From an uncultured Hungatella sp. (GTDB lineage Bacteria; Bacillota; Clostridia; Lachnospirales; Lachnospiraceae), in the NCBI GenBank assembly GCA_947066955.1, contig CAMTAF010000024.1, positions 1 to 40,003 on the forward strand: DNA of 40,003 bases. The letters run 5' to 3'. The translations under genes and the position numbers were made by a program. The notes beneath the pieces were generated by a model. The model was not told the DNA's origin. It saw only the letters and a list, made by a program, of their open reading frames with translations, and searched no databases. Shown here one piece after another: positions 1 through 7,915 of the stretch. How positions within the stretch are numbered: position 1 is the first letter of the stretch; every line of letters starts with the position of its first letter.

Positions 1-46
1 GCCCCAGCGCAGCGAGTAGGGGGAAGGCCTCCCCTACTCGATTGCA
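1..46. repeat. Dispersed palindromic repeat, family A (partial copy A1)
   Basis: The window opens inside a hairpin with arms gcgagtaggggg and cccctactcg followed by attgc. The same right-hand module recurs at 2350-2385, 4483-4516 and 4568-4600, and diverged at 10082-10115. It ends only a few bases beyond the stop codon of the helicase gene. Only the right half of the element is inside the window. Confidence 0.7.
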
Positions 47-53
47 TACAGGC

Positions 54-2129
54 TCACCGGATTTCTACCAGGTTCCGGGAACCGGCGAGAAGCTCGGTCA
101 GCTCCCCGCAGCAGAGGATGTGGAGCTCGTGGAGGGCCCGGGTAATGGCCACATACAGCAGGTTGGGTTCGCCCTCCCCGGGGGAGTAGGCGCTCCGGTC
201 AGGGTTCCACAAGATGACGCAGTCAAACTCCAGTCCCTTGGTGAGATAGACAGGAAGCACCATGGTCCCCTTGATGAAGGTATCCTGGTCAGTGCTGTCC
301 CCGGACTCCTCCGAGCCTGGGGCGTCCAAGCCCAGCATTTCCCGGACCTGGATGGTCTCCTCCTGATTCCGGCAGATCACCGCTATGGTGTCGTATCCCC
401 TGGACCGGATTTGGGCGATAAGCTCCGCGGCTTTCCGGGCCATCTCCCGGGGCGGCGCCTGGTAAAAGGATACCGGGGCGCCGTGGCGTATAACGGGCTG
501 GATCTTATACCGGCCAAAGGAGGCGGCATCCAAAACCTTTCCAGCCACCTGGGAGATCTCGATGGTGTTCCGGTAGCTTTTGGCGAGGACGTAAAAGGAG
601 GTTTTTTCCGGCTCAAAGATTGTCTCGGTGAGAGAATTCCACTCATTGAGACCTGTGCGGTAGTAAATGTTCTGGGACACATCCCCCATGATGGTAAAGT
701 AGCACTGAGTCAGCACCTGCCTGAGGGCGTAGTAGACAGACGGACCAAAGTCCTGAGCTTCGTCGATGATGATCTGGCCGTACTCGTCGTGGAACTCCTT
801 TTCCGTCATCCGCTTTTGAATCAGTGCCAGGGCCGATAAGTCGCAGACGTCGAAGACCCCTTTTTTCACATGGGCGAGAACGTTTTCCACAGGAATCCCC
901 CGGCTTTTCCCATAGTTTTCCACAAAATCCTGATACAGCTTCACCAGATTTTTGTGGAGGGGGTCCAAGTGAAAATATTTCCCGTATTCTTTGGCCTTGG
1001 CTTTTCTCCTCTCAGGGCTGTCGTCGGTCATGAGAAAATGGATTCTTGTTTTGAGACGCTGGTTCAGAAGGGTGTAAAGGCTGGCTATGGAGGCGTTCCG
1101 GTTCTCCAGGAGGGTCCGCCCGATGCTGTCCGCGGACAGGATTACCCCCAGGGCCTGGTCTTTTACCTCCCGTCCCCCCAGCAGTTCGCGGCGGATGGAG
1201 GCCAGGTAACGGTCCAGGGCCGTGATGAAGTCCAGGGTGGATTTGAAAGATTCCCGGTCAGGGAGGGACTGGATTCGATATGATTTTTTCCATTCCCTTC
1301 CCAGAAGCTCCCGGAAAAAGGCATCCATCCGTTTTTGGCCCACATGGTATACATCCAGCTCCGGCAGGCCGCCGGCAATATAGTTCAGCAGCATGTCGGT
1401 GTTTCCGATGATGCAGAACTGGTCAGGGGAAAATCGCTTTTCGTAGTTGTACAGGATGTAGGAGATCCGGTGCATGGCCACAGTGGTCTTGCCGCTTCCG
1501 GCCACCCCCTGGACGATGATATTTTTGAAGGGAGACTGCCGGATGATCTGGTCCTGTTCTTTCTGTATGGTGGAAATAATGTCCCCCAGGACGGCCTCCT
1601 TGTTCTGAGATAAATATTTCACCAGAAGCTGGTCCGTTGCAGCCGTGTCATTGTCATAGTAGCCTGCCAGGACCCCGTCCTCAATGTCAAAGGTCCGCTT
1701 CAGTTTCAAGTCCACGGATATGGAGTCAGAACCAGGGACTAAGTAACAGCCGGGCCCAAGGTCATTTTCATAATAGAGGGTGGAGACAGGAGCCCTCCAA
1801 TCCACGATGAGCACATCGGTCCGGTTCCTGGAGATGCCGTTCTTTCCTATATAAAGCTGTTCGGCCTGTCCTGTCTCGGTCTCAAGATAATCGATGCGGC
1901 CAAAATAGGGTTTCTTGTACGCTGCCTGGTTCTTTTTCAACTGCCGTTCCTGGTGTTCTTTGATATCCAGGCTGACCATGAGCTGGTTGTACAGCTCCAC
2001 ATTGCCGGAAGTCACGGCAGCGTAGAGGCTTTCCGTCTCCCGCTTCATCTGGTCCGCCCGGTCCTGATAATAGGCGATATTCTGGCGGATTACCTGGCGG
2101 CACTGGTCAAAATGCTTCTGTTCATCCAT
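54..2129 (-). CDS. helD: HelD-like RNA polymerase recycling motor ATPase (UvrD/Rep superfamily 1)
   Basis: This 691-residue protein has the HelD layout. A charged helical N-terminus of about 60 residues would form the arm that enters the RNA polymerase secondary channel. Then comes the conserved VDWRAP segment, a Walker A motif (GVAGSGKTT, near residues 208-216), a Walker B motif (IIDEAQDFG, near 455), a TKGLEFD motif and a C-terminal YVAITRA helicase motif VI. HelD proteins release stalled RNA polymerase from DNA using ATP, so the product is expected to be cytoplasmic. I chose the ATG at 2129 because AAAGGAGG lies 11 bases upstream; an in-frame ATG at 2171 would add 14 Lys/Arg-rich residues but has only a poor ribosome site. 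The gene is monocistronic and divergent from the dehydrogenase. Family assignment is firm; calling it HelD rather than another UvrD-like ATPase rests on the N-terminal arm and WRAP motif. Confidence 0.88.
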   Translation of the reverse strand: MDEQKHFDQCRQVIRQNIAYYQDRADQMKRETESLYAAVTSGNVELYNQLMVSLDIKEHQERQLKKNQAAYKKPYFGRIDYLETETGQAEQLYIGKNGISRNRTDVLIVDWRAPVSTLYYENDLGPGCYLVPGSDSISVDLKLKRTFDIEDGVLAGYYDNDTAATDQLLVKYLSQNKEAVLGDIISTIQKEQDQIIRQSPFKNIIVQGVAGSGKTTVAMHRISYILYNYEKRFSPDQFCIIGNTDMLLNYIAGGLPELDVYHVGQKRMDAFFRELLGREWKKSYRIQSLPDRESFKSTLDFITALDRYLASIRRELLGGREVKDQALGVILSADSIGRTLLENRNASIASLYTLLNQRLKTRIHFLMTDDSPERRKAKAKEYGKYFHLDPLHKNLVKLYQDFVENYGKSRGIPVENVLAHVKKGVFDVCDLSALALIQKRMTEKEFHDEYGQIIIDEAQDFGPSVYYALRQVLTQCYFTIMGDVSQNIYYRTGLNEWNSLTETIFEPEKTSFYVLAKSYRNTIEISQVAGKVLDAASFGRYKIQPVIRHGAPVSFYQAPPREMARKAAELIAQIRSRGYDTIAVICRNQEETIQVREMLGLDAPGSEESGDSTDQDTFIKGTMVLPVYLTKGLEFDCVILWNPDRSAYSPGEGEPNLLYVAITRALHELHILCCGELTELLAGSRNLVEIR

Positions 2130-2171
2130 GATTTTTAAGGCCTCCTTTTGTTTTTTTCTTGTTTTTCGCAT

Positions 2172-2418
2172 TAACAGGATAGCAAAAAAATGACAAAAGT
2201 ACTAGACTTTAATTCCCAGGTATGATATGCTGTGTAATGTAGTAGTGCCTGAAATTGGGAACCATGTTTTCGAACGTGCGTTCCCTTACTTTTTATGCGC
2301 AGGCCTGCGCAGTGGAAGTTTGCCGCTAAAGCGGCGCACGGGCCGCGAGGCGAGTAGGGGAAAAGGCCTCCCCTTCTCGATTGCGTTTTATCATTTACAG
2401 AAGGGAGCGGTATTGATC
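2172..2418. other. Divergent intergenic region with repeat A2
   Basis: This gap separates helD (minus) from the dehydrogenase (plus). Its left 110 bases are AT-rich and should hold both promoters; a TATGAT at 2221-2226 could be a plus-strand -10 box but no good -35 box sits upstream of it. The rest is occupied by palindromic repeat A2 (2291-2385). Open frames crossing this gap in both directions are translations of the repeat and are not credible genes. Confidence 0.5.
2291..2385. repeat. Dispersed palindromic repeat, family A (copy A2)
   Basis: Full-length copy of about 95 bp. Module 1 is an imperfect inverted repeat around a core hairpin gccgc-taaa-gcggc. Module 2 is gcgagtagggg paired with a cccct.ctcg arm, ending attgc. 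The copy closely matches A4 (4514-4600). It lies directly upstream of the dehydrogenase start and would be transcribed as its leader if the promoter lies at the left of the gap. Confidence 0.75.
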
Positions 2419-3360
2419 GTGAAAGTAACATTTTTAGAGCCCTTGGGCATTTCTCAGGAAGAGCTGAAAGCCATGGCGGGGAAGGTCTTAGGGGACAGGG
2501 CGGAGATTGTCTATTACGACACCAGGATCGAGGACACAGAAGGCCTGATCGAGAGGAGCCAGGGGGCGGACTGCGTGGTGCTGTCCAATTTTAAATATGG
2601 GAGAGACGTGATCTCTAAGTGCCCGGACTTAAAGATGATCTGCGTGGCCTTTACAGGGGTGGACCATGTGGATGTGGAGTACTGTCGGGAGAGGGGCATC
2701 ACGGTGTGCAACTGCGCCGGATATTCCACAGTGGCTGTGGCGGACTTAGTGTTTGGCTTTATCATCGCCCTGGCCAGGAACGTGATTCCCTGCGATCAGG
2801 CTGTGAGGCAGGGGGGCACCAAGGCCGGGCTTGTGGGCTATGAGCTGGAGGGGAAAAAGCTTGGAGTCGTGGGGACGGGAGCCATCGGGAACCGAGTCAT
2901 CCGCATCGCCCAGGCATTTGGCTGCCAGGTCTATGCCTACAGCAGAACAAAGAAGGAGATCGAGGGAGTGCGGTTTGTGTCCTTGGATGAGCTTTTGGAG
3001 ACCTGCGACATCGTGTCCCTCCATGTGCCGCTAAACGACAGCACGAGGGGCCTCATCGGGGAAGAACAACTGAGAAAGATGAAAAAGAGCGCCATCCTGA
3101 TCAACACGGCCAGGGGACCGGTGGTGGACAGCCAGGCTCTGGCCCGGGCCCTGAAGGAAGGGGTGATCGCAGGGGCGGCGGTGGATGTGTTTGAGATGGA
3201 ACCGCCTGTGCCCCAGGATCATGCCCTCTTTGGAGCCCCCAACTTAATCGCCACCCCCCATGTGGCGTTTGCCACCCAGCAGGCCTTTGAGAAGCGGGCC
3301 GTGATTGTGTGCGACAATATCAGAAAATGGATGGACGGGGAGCCCCAGAACCTGGTGTAA
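2419..3360 (+). CDS. D-isomer-specific 2-hydroxyacid dehydrogenase (NAD-dependent)
   Basis: A 313-residue protein of the D-2-hydroxyacid dehydrogenase family, which interconverts 2-keto acids and D-2-hydroxy acids with NAD(P)H in the cytoplasm. The Rossmann motif GVVGTGAIG is near residues 148-156. The catalytic triad is visible as Arg in NTARGPV (about 232), Glu in FEMEPP (about 261) and His in TPHVAF (about 281). The chosen start is GTG 2419, which gives the natural N-terminus MKVTFLEPLG with AAGGGAG 11 bases upstream; TTG 2413 is an alternative. The longer open frame back to 2227 only translates the palindromic repeat. The substrate cannot be read from sequence; phosphoglycerate, glycerate/glyoxylate and lactate-type enzymes all share these motifs. 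It is not obviously co-transcribed with the rhamnose genes. Confidence 0.85.
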   Translation: MKVTFLEPLGISQEELKAMAGKVLGDRAEIVYYDTRIEDTEGLIERSQGADCVVLSNFKYGRDVISKCPDLKMICVAFTGVDHVDVEYCRERGITVCNCAGYSTVAVADLVFGFIIALARNVIPCDQAVRQGGTKAGLVGYELEGKKLGVVGTGAIGNRVIRIAQAFGCQVYAYSRTKKEIEGVRFVSLDELLETCDIVSLHVPLNDSTRGLIGEEQLRKMKKSAILINTARGPVVDSQALARALKEGVIAGAAVDVFEMEPPVPQDHALFGAPNLIATPHVAFATQQAFEKRAVIVCDNIRKWMDGEPQNLV

Positions 3361-3404
3361 GGCCCACGCCCCGGTGAGGAAAGGCGCTGGCAGCGCCATG
3401 GGCC
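3361..3404. terminator. Possible bidirectional terminator hairpin between convergent genes
   Basis: Between the convergent dehydrogenase and araC-type genes there is a nested hairpin: outer arms ggccca (3361-3366) and tgggcc (3399-3404), inner arms ggcgc and gcgcc (3383-3397). It has no T-run on either side, so intrinsic termination is only a guess from position and structure. Confidence 0.3.
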
Positions 3405-3437
3405 GGGTTGACCGGACGGAACAAGGCCTGTCCGCGG

Positions 3438-4400
3438 TCAGGGGACACGCAGCCGGTACTCCCGGGGGGACATGTCATAATGCTGCCGGAAGATCCTGTG
3501 AAAATAGCTGGTGTTGTCATACCCCACCGCGGCGCAGATATCCGTGACAGGAAGCTTAGTGGTCTGGAGGAGGAATGCCGCCTGGTTTAAGCGTTTGGTC
3601 TGGAGGAGTTCCTTGTAGGTCCGCCCGGAGAGCTGTTTGATGGCCCGGCTGAGCCAGGGGACATCTCTCCCCAAGGAGGCTGCCAGCTGTGACAGCTGCC
3701 CATCCCGGTAGTGCTCGTCGATGTACCGGAGAACTTGAAAGACCAGCTGCCTGTCACAGTCCCCCTCCCCTGCGCCCAGCCTGTCCGTGTGGTGCACTAA
3801 CTGCAGCAAAAGAAGTCCCATGGTGAACTGGTTGATGCTCCTCTTGGAGGGCTGGTTATTTAAGAGGGTCCAGACCATGTTTTCCACAAGGTTCTGCACC
3901 GGGAGCACGTCCGCCACCTTAAAGTGGAGGTAACGGCCATAGCTGCCCTCCTGCCTCAGACAGTCCACCAGAAAATCCCGGAGGATATTTTCATCCTCCC
4001 CCATCATCCGGAAGGTGGTGTCAAAAAATTCCGGAAGGATGATGAAATTCACGGCAATATCCTCCCTGCCCGCGGGGAGGATCTCCTGGACAGCGTTCTG
4101 GTTAAGGAAGAGAAGCTCTCCCTCCTCAAGCACCACCTCATTGTTGTCCACGATGTGGGTGGTCTGTCCCTGGCACATGTAGATGACTTCCACATAGTTG
4201 TGGCGGTGCCGGGGAAAATGGACAAAGCGGGTGTGGGGCCGGATCCGGATGAGCTTTCCGCTCTCCAGCATTTTCCGGCTGTCGATGATCAGCTGGGACT
4301 GCTCTGTGTAGAGAGTCCGGTCGATCTCGCCCCGGCCCGAGAGGAGCTCCTGCTCCTCCTTGGTGATAACGCTCAATTTTTCAATAAGTTCTCTGTTCAT
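3438..4400 (-). CDS. AraC-family transcriptional regulator, probable rhamnose regulator
   Basis: A 320-residue regulator. A cupin-like N-terminal sensor domain (HRHNYVEV and the following beta-rich segment, about residues 63-105) would bind a small ligand. A C-terminal double helix-turn-helix (about 222-320) carries the AraC signature VGYDNTSYFHRIFRQ and SPREYR. ATG 4400 is preceded by an ideal aggagg at a spacing of about 6; upstream in-frame codons to 4619 translate two copies of repeat A and should be excluded. It is transcribed divergently from rhaB, and AraC proteins next to rhaBMAD loci usually activate them in response to rhamnose, so that role is inferred from position. Likely targets lie in the 4601-4728 interval. 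Confidence 0.85.
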   Translation of the reverse strand: MNRELIEKLSVITKEEQELLSGRGEIDRTLYTEQSQLIIDSRKMLESGKLIRIRPHTRFVHFPRHRHNYVEVIYMCQGQTTHIVDNNEVVLEEGELLFLNQNAVQEILPAGREDIAVNFIILPEFFDTTFRMMGEDENILRDFLVDCLRQEGSYGRYLHFKVADVLPVQNLVENMVWTLLNNQPSKRSINQFTMGLLLLQLVHHTDRLGAGEGDCDRQLVFQVLRYIDEHYRDGQLSQLAASLGRDVPWLSRAIKQLSGRTYKELLQTKRLNQAAFLLQTTKLPVTDICAAVGYDNTSYFHRIFRQHYDMSPREYRLRVP

Positions 4401-4420
4401 GGCCTCCTCCTGGGGGGTTC

Positions 4421-4516
4421 TTTTTATGCGCACGGGCCCCAAGAGGAAATTTGCCAGCAAAAGCTGGCCGGGGCCCGGCGCGGCGAGTAGGGGGAAGACC
4501 TCCCCTACTCGATTGC
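4421..4516. repeat. Dispersed palindromic repeat, family A (copy A3, tandem with A4)
   Basis: Full copy in the araC-rhaB divergent region. Its core hairpin is gccagc-aaaa-gctggc instead of gccgc-taaa-gcggc as in A2 and A4, so both arms changed together. Outer arms gcacgggcccc and ggggcccg pair as well. The gcgagtaggggg/cccctactcgattgc module follows. A4 follows directly. Confidence 0.75.
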
Positions 4517-4600
4517 ACAGGCCCGTGCAGTAGAAGTTTGCCGCTAAAGCGGCGCACGGGCCGCGCGGCGAGTAGGGGAAAGAATTCTCTGCTCGATTGC
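4514..4600. repeat. Dispersed palindromic repeat, family A (copy A4)
   Basis: The second copy follows A3 head-to-tail in the same orientation. The left module is nearly identical to A2, with outer arms gcccgtgc and gcacgggc around gccgc-taaa-gcggc. The right module is diverged (gcgagtagggg / ctctgctcgattgc). With A3 it fills about 180 of the 328 bp between the regulator and rhaB. Confidence 0.75.
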
Positions 4601-4640
4601 TCAACCTCCATCCTACCATAAAAAATTAGCATATGCAAAT

Positions 4641-4673
4641 AAGGACGCAGTTTTGGACAAGCTGCGTCCTTAC
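4641..4673. promoter_or_regulatory. Strong inverted repeat upstream of rhaB (operator or leader attenuator)
   Basis: Perfect 11-bp arms taaggacgcag (4641-4651) and ctgcgtcctta (4663-4673) flank an 11-base loop. A run of seven or eight T residues follows (4674-4681). A wider pair, gcaaata and tatttgc, brackets it. This could be the AraC-type regulator's binding site or an intrinsic terminator/attenuator. A TAAAAT at 4693-4698 could be the -10 box of rhaB; if so the hairpin lies in the promoter, which favours the operator reading. Confidence 0.5.
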
Positions 4674-4728
4674 TTTTTTTGTATTTGCAGGGTAAAATAG
4701 TCTCATGGACAATAAGAAAGGGGACGTT

Positions 4729-6144
4729 ATGGAACAGTATTTTCTTGCGGTGGACATAGGGGCGTCCAGCGGCCGCCATATACTGGGAAAGGTGGAAAAG
4801 GGCCGGATGTCTCTTGAGGAGATTTACCGTTTTCCCAACGGCATGAAGGAGGTTCAGGGGCAGCTGTGCTGGGACTTAGAGGAACTGTGGAACCATGTGA
4901 AGGCCGGCATGAAAAAGTGTAAGGAGCTGGGCAAGATTCCCGTGAGCATGGGCGTGGACACCTGGGCCGTGGACTACGTGCTTCTGGATGACCGGGACAG
5001 GGTTGTGGGAAACACGGTGGGCTACCGGGACCAGAGGACAAAGGCCATGGACGCAGAGGTGAGCCGGGTGATCCCCCTGGAGGAGCTGTACGGGCGCACA
5101 GGCATCCAGAAACAGATTTTCAACACCATCTACCAGTTTATGGCAGTGAAAAAGAATCACCCGGAGTACTTAGAACAGGCCAGGGCTATGCTGATGATTC
5201 CGGATTATTTTCATTTTCTCCTCACAGGAAAAAAGTGTCAGGAGTACACCAATGCCACCACCACCCAGCTGGTGAACCCGGAGGCCGGGGACTGGGATTA
5301 TGAGCTCATTGACAGGCTGGGGTATCCCAGGCAGTGGTTTAGGGAGCTGTCCGCGCCGGGGACCGTTGTGGGGGAATTGTCGGAGGAGGTAAAAGCAGAG
5401 GTGGGATTTTCCTGCCAGGTAGTGCTTCCGGGAACCCACGACACAGCGTCAGCGGTGGCTGCGGTGCCATCCAATGAGAAGGATATCCTCTATATCAGCT
5501 CCGGCACATGGTCCCTCATGGGAACGGAGAGGAGCCGGGCAGACTGCTCTCAGGAAAGCAGGGTACATAATTTTACCAACGAGGGGGGCTGCGAGTACCG
5601 ATTCCGGTATCTGAAAAATATCATGGGGCTGTGGATGATCCAGTCCGTGAAAAAGGAGCTGGCCCAGGCCGGGGAGGACTACTCGTTCGCCCAGCTGTGC
5701 TCCATGGCCGGGGAGGAGGACATCCAGTCCCTGGTGGACTGCGACGACGGCCGCTTCCTGGCCCCGGACAGCATGACTGAGGCGGTGAGGGGATATTGCC
5801 GGGAGTCAGGGCAGAGAGAACCCCGGACAGCCGCTCAGGTGGCGGCGGTGATCTACCGCAGCCTGGCGGACTGCTACAGGAGGACAAAGGAAGAGTTAGA
5901 GGAAGTGACGGGGAAAGCCTACGGGCAGATCCATATTGTAGGCGGCGGGGCCAACGCGGACTTTCTGAACCAACTCACAGCCGATGGGGCCGGATGCCCC
6001 GTGTACGCGGGCCCCACAGAGGCAACAGCCATTGGAAACCTGGCAGTGCAGATGATCCGGGCAGGGGTATATAGGAACTTAAAGGAGGCCAGAGAAGGAA
6101 TCTTCCGCTCCTTTGATATCAAGAAATACGAGCCCCGGGTGTAG
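4729..6144 (+). CDS. rhaB: L-rhamnulokinase
   Basis: A 471-residue FGGY-family sugar kinase that phosphorylates L-rhamnulose to L-rhamnulose-1-phosphate with ATP in the cytoplasm. Family marks are the N-terminal phosphate-binding DIGASSGRH (about residues 9-17), the segment with YRDQRT, the ATP-site motif SSGTWSLMG, and the C-terminal adenosine motif VGGGANADFLNQLTAD. ATG 4729 is preferred because AAAGGGG sits five bases upstream and the encoded MEQYFLAVDIGAS matches the family N-terminus; ATG 4705 would add eight residues. It is the first gene of the operon rhaB-rhaM-rhaA-rhaD, divergent from the AraC-type regulator, so it is likely rhamnose-inducible. Confidence 0.95.
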   Translation: MEQYFLAVDIGASSGRHILGKVEKGRMSLEEIYRFPNGMKEVQGQLCWDLEELWNHVKAGMKKCKELGKIPVSMGVDTWAVDYVLLDDRDRVVGNTVGYRDQRTKAMDAEVSRVIPLEELYGRTGIQKQIFNTIYQFMAVKKNHPEYLEQARAMLMIPDYFHFLLTGKKCQEYTNATTTQLVNPEAGDWDYELIDRLGYPRQWFRELSAPGTVVGELSEEVKAEVGFSCQVVLPGTHDTASAVAAVPSNEKDILYISSGTWSLMGTERSRADCSQESRVHNFTNEGGCEYRFRYLKNIMGLWMIQSVKKELAQAGEDYSFAQLCSMAGEEDIQSLVDCDDGRFLAPDSMTEAVRGYCRESGQREPRTAAQVAAVIYRSLADCYRRTKEELEEVTGKAYGQIHIVGGGANADFLNQLTADGAGCPVYAGPTEATAIGNLAVQMIRAGVYRNLKEAREGIFRSFDIKKYEPRV

Positions 6145-6213
6145 AAAAGGCCTGGGAAGCCTGCCCCGGAACAGGGGGCTGAGGCGGAAAAGGGCCGGGA
6201 TTTGGAGGATAAG

Positions 6214-6528
6214 ATGACAAGGAAAGGGTTTAAGATGTTTTTGTACCCTGGCATGGCCCAGGAGTACGAGAAAAGGCACAGGGAACTGTGGGATGAGATG
6301 AAAGACATGATCCATGAGCACGGCGGCCGCAACTATTCCATCTATCTGGACCCGGAGACCAATGTGCTCTACGGGTATCTGGAGGTGGAGGACGAGGAGC
6401 TGTGGGCGAAGTCGGCGGATACGGCCATTAACCGGAAGTGGTGGGATTATATGGCGGATCTCATGGAGACCAATGAGGACAACAGCCCGATATGCGTAGA
6501 TTTAAACCAGGTATTTCACCTGGATTAA
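6214..6528 (+). CDS. rhaM: L-rhamnose mutarotase
   Basis: A 104-residue protein, the usual size for RhaM/YiiL, which interconverts alpha and beta anomers of L-rhamnose so that the isomerase gets its preferred form. The dimeric alpha+beta barrel family is recognisable from KGFKMFLYPGMAQEY, the following KRHRELW with its catalytic-type His, the GGRNYSIYLD strand, and the C-terminal WWDYMADLME. ATG 6214 is chosen because GGAGG lies five bases upstream; the TTG at 6202 that would extend it overlaps this ribosome site. It lies 69 bp after rhaB and 33 bp before rhaA in the same operon. Confidence 0.93.
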   Translation: MTRKGFKMFLYPGMAQEYEKRHRELWDEMKDMIHEHGGRNYSIYLDPETNVLYGYLEVEDEELWAKSADTAINRKWWDYMADLMETNEDNSPICVDLNQVFHLD

Positions 6529-6561
6529 GAAAAACGAATATGTGAAAGGAGAAAATAAAAA

Positions 6562-7812
6562 ATGACTGTGAAAGAGCGCTATGAGGCGGCCAGGGAAATG
6601 TACAAGGCCATGGGAGTGGACACGGACAAGGCTTTGGAGGAGCTGAAAGCCATTCCCGTTTCCATGCACTGCTGGCAGGGGGACGACGTAGTTGGATTTG
6701 ACGGGGCCGGGGCTCTGTCTGGGGGGATTCAGACCACGGGAGACTATCCCGGGAGGGCGAGAACCCCTGAGGAGCTGATGGCGGATATGGATAAGGCCTT
6801 AAGCCTGATCCCCGGGAAACACAGGATCAATCTCCACGCCAGCTACGCCATTTTCGAAAAAGGCCAGGAGGTGGACAGGGATAAGATTGAGCCGAAGCAT
6901 TTTAAGAAATGGGTGGAGTACGCCAAGGAGAGAGGGCTGGGGATCGATTTTAATCCCACCTGCTTTTCTCACCCCAAGGCGGCCACCGGCACTTTGTCCA
7001 GCGAGAACCCGGACATCAGGAAATTCTGGATCGACCACTGCAAGGCCTGCCTGAAGATTTCCCAGTATATCGCTGAGGAGCTGGGGAGTCCGGTGACCAT
7101 GAACATCTGGATTCCCGATGGATTTAAGGACATTCCGGGGGACCGGATGGCGCCGAGGGCCAGGCTTAAGGATTCCCTGGACCAGATTTTGTCCCAGGGC
7201 TATGACAGGGATAAGGTGTATGTGGCCGTGGAATCCAAGGTGTTCGGCATCGGCATGGAGAGCTTCACCGTGGGATCTCACGAATTCTATATGAACTACG
7301 CTGCTAAGAATGATCTGCTGTGCCTGCTGGACAACGGACATTATCACCCCACAGAGGTGGTGTCGGACAAGATCTCCTCCATGCTGCTGTTCTTTGACAA
7401 GGTGGCCCTCCATGTCACCAGGTCCGTAAGGTGGGACAGCGACCATGTGGTGCTCTTTGACGATGAGACAAAGGAGATCGCCAAGGAGATCGTGAGAAAC
7501 GGGGCAGACCGGGTGCTTCTGGCCCTGGATTTCTTTGACGCCAGCATCAACCGGATCTCGGCGTGGGTGACAGGCATGAGAAATATGCAGAAAGCCCTGT
7601 TATTTGCCCTTCTCCAGCCCAACAAAGAACTGGCCAGGCTCCAGGAGGAGAGGAATTTCACAAAGCTTATGATGATTATGGAAGAGTTAAAGAGCTATCC
7701 CTTCGGCGATGTGTGGGATTATTTCTGCGAGACCAACGGGGTTCCCGTAAGAGAGACGTGGTTTGAGAACGTGATGGAATACGAAAAGGACGTGCTTAAT
7801 CAAAGACAGTGA
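6562..7812 (+). CDS. rhaA: L-rhamnose isomerase
   Basis: A 416-residue TIM-barrel metal-dependent isomerase converting L-rhamnose to L-rhamnulose, close to the usual family length of about 420. Conserved segments are visible: MHCWQGDDV near the N-terminus, [10 protein letters not shown] around residue 133, [27 protein letters not shown] with metal-binding residues, and [19 protein letters not shown] lies nine bases before ATG 6562. It is followed by palindromic repeat B1 that separates it from rhaD. No truncation or frameshift is evident. Confidence 0.96.
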   Translation: MTVKERYEAAREMYKAMGVDTDKALEELKAIPVSMHCWQGDDVVGFDGAGALSGGIQTTGDYPGRARTPEELMADMDKALSLIPGKHRINLHASYAIFEKGQEVDRDKIEPKHFKKWVEYAKERGLGIDFNPTCFSHPKAATGTLSSENPDIRKFWIDHCKACLKISQYIAEELGSPVTMNIWIPDGFKDIPGDRMAPRARLKDSLDQILSQGYDRDKVYVAVESKVFGIGMESFTVGSHEFYMNYAAKNDLLCLLDNGHYHPTEVVSDKISSMLLFFDKVALHVTRSVRWDSDHVVLFDDETKEIAKEIVRNGADRVLLALDFFDASINRISAWVTGMRNMQKALLFALLQPNKELARLQEERNFTKLMMIMEELKSYPFGDVWDYFCETNGVPVRETWFENVMEYEKDVLNQRQ

Positions 7813-7896
7813 GGAGGAAGGCAAACGCGTAAGCGTTTCTAGGATGCCTTCCGACGAGTTGGCAGGTGGCGCTTGCGCCGCGTGCCGATACCAATT
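7811..7896. repeat. Two-hairpin repeat, family B (copy B1)
   Basis: An 86-bp element between rhaA and rhaD. Hairpin 1 has outer arms ggaaggc and gccttcc and inner arms aaacgc and gcgttt. Hairpin 2 has ggca/tgcc outer and ggcgc-tt-gcgcc inner arms. A second copy at 13236-13321 matches across the full length. The element overlaps the rhaA stop codon. In the transcript it would be a double stem-loop between two operon genes, which might affect mRNA stability. Confidence 0.65.
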
Positions 7897-7915
7897 AAGA
7901 GGAGGAAAGAAAGTC

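Noticed and set aside
2171-2431. Minus-strand 86-codon open frame upstream of the helicase
   Set aside because: It translates repeat A2; the same peptide pattern appears in the N-terminal extension of the AraC-type frame. No ribosome site.
4401-4619. N-terminal extension of the AraC-type regulator by 73 codons
   Set aside because: Encoded by repeats A3 and A4, while the ATG at 4400 has an ideal ribosome site and gives the family N-terminus.
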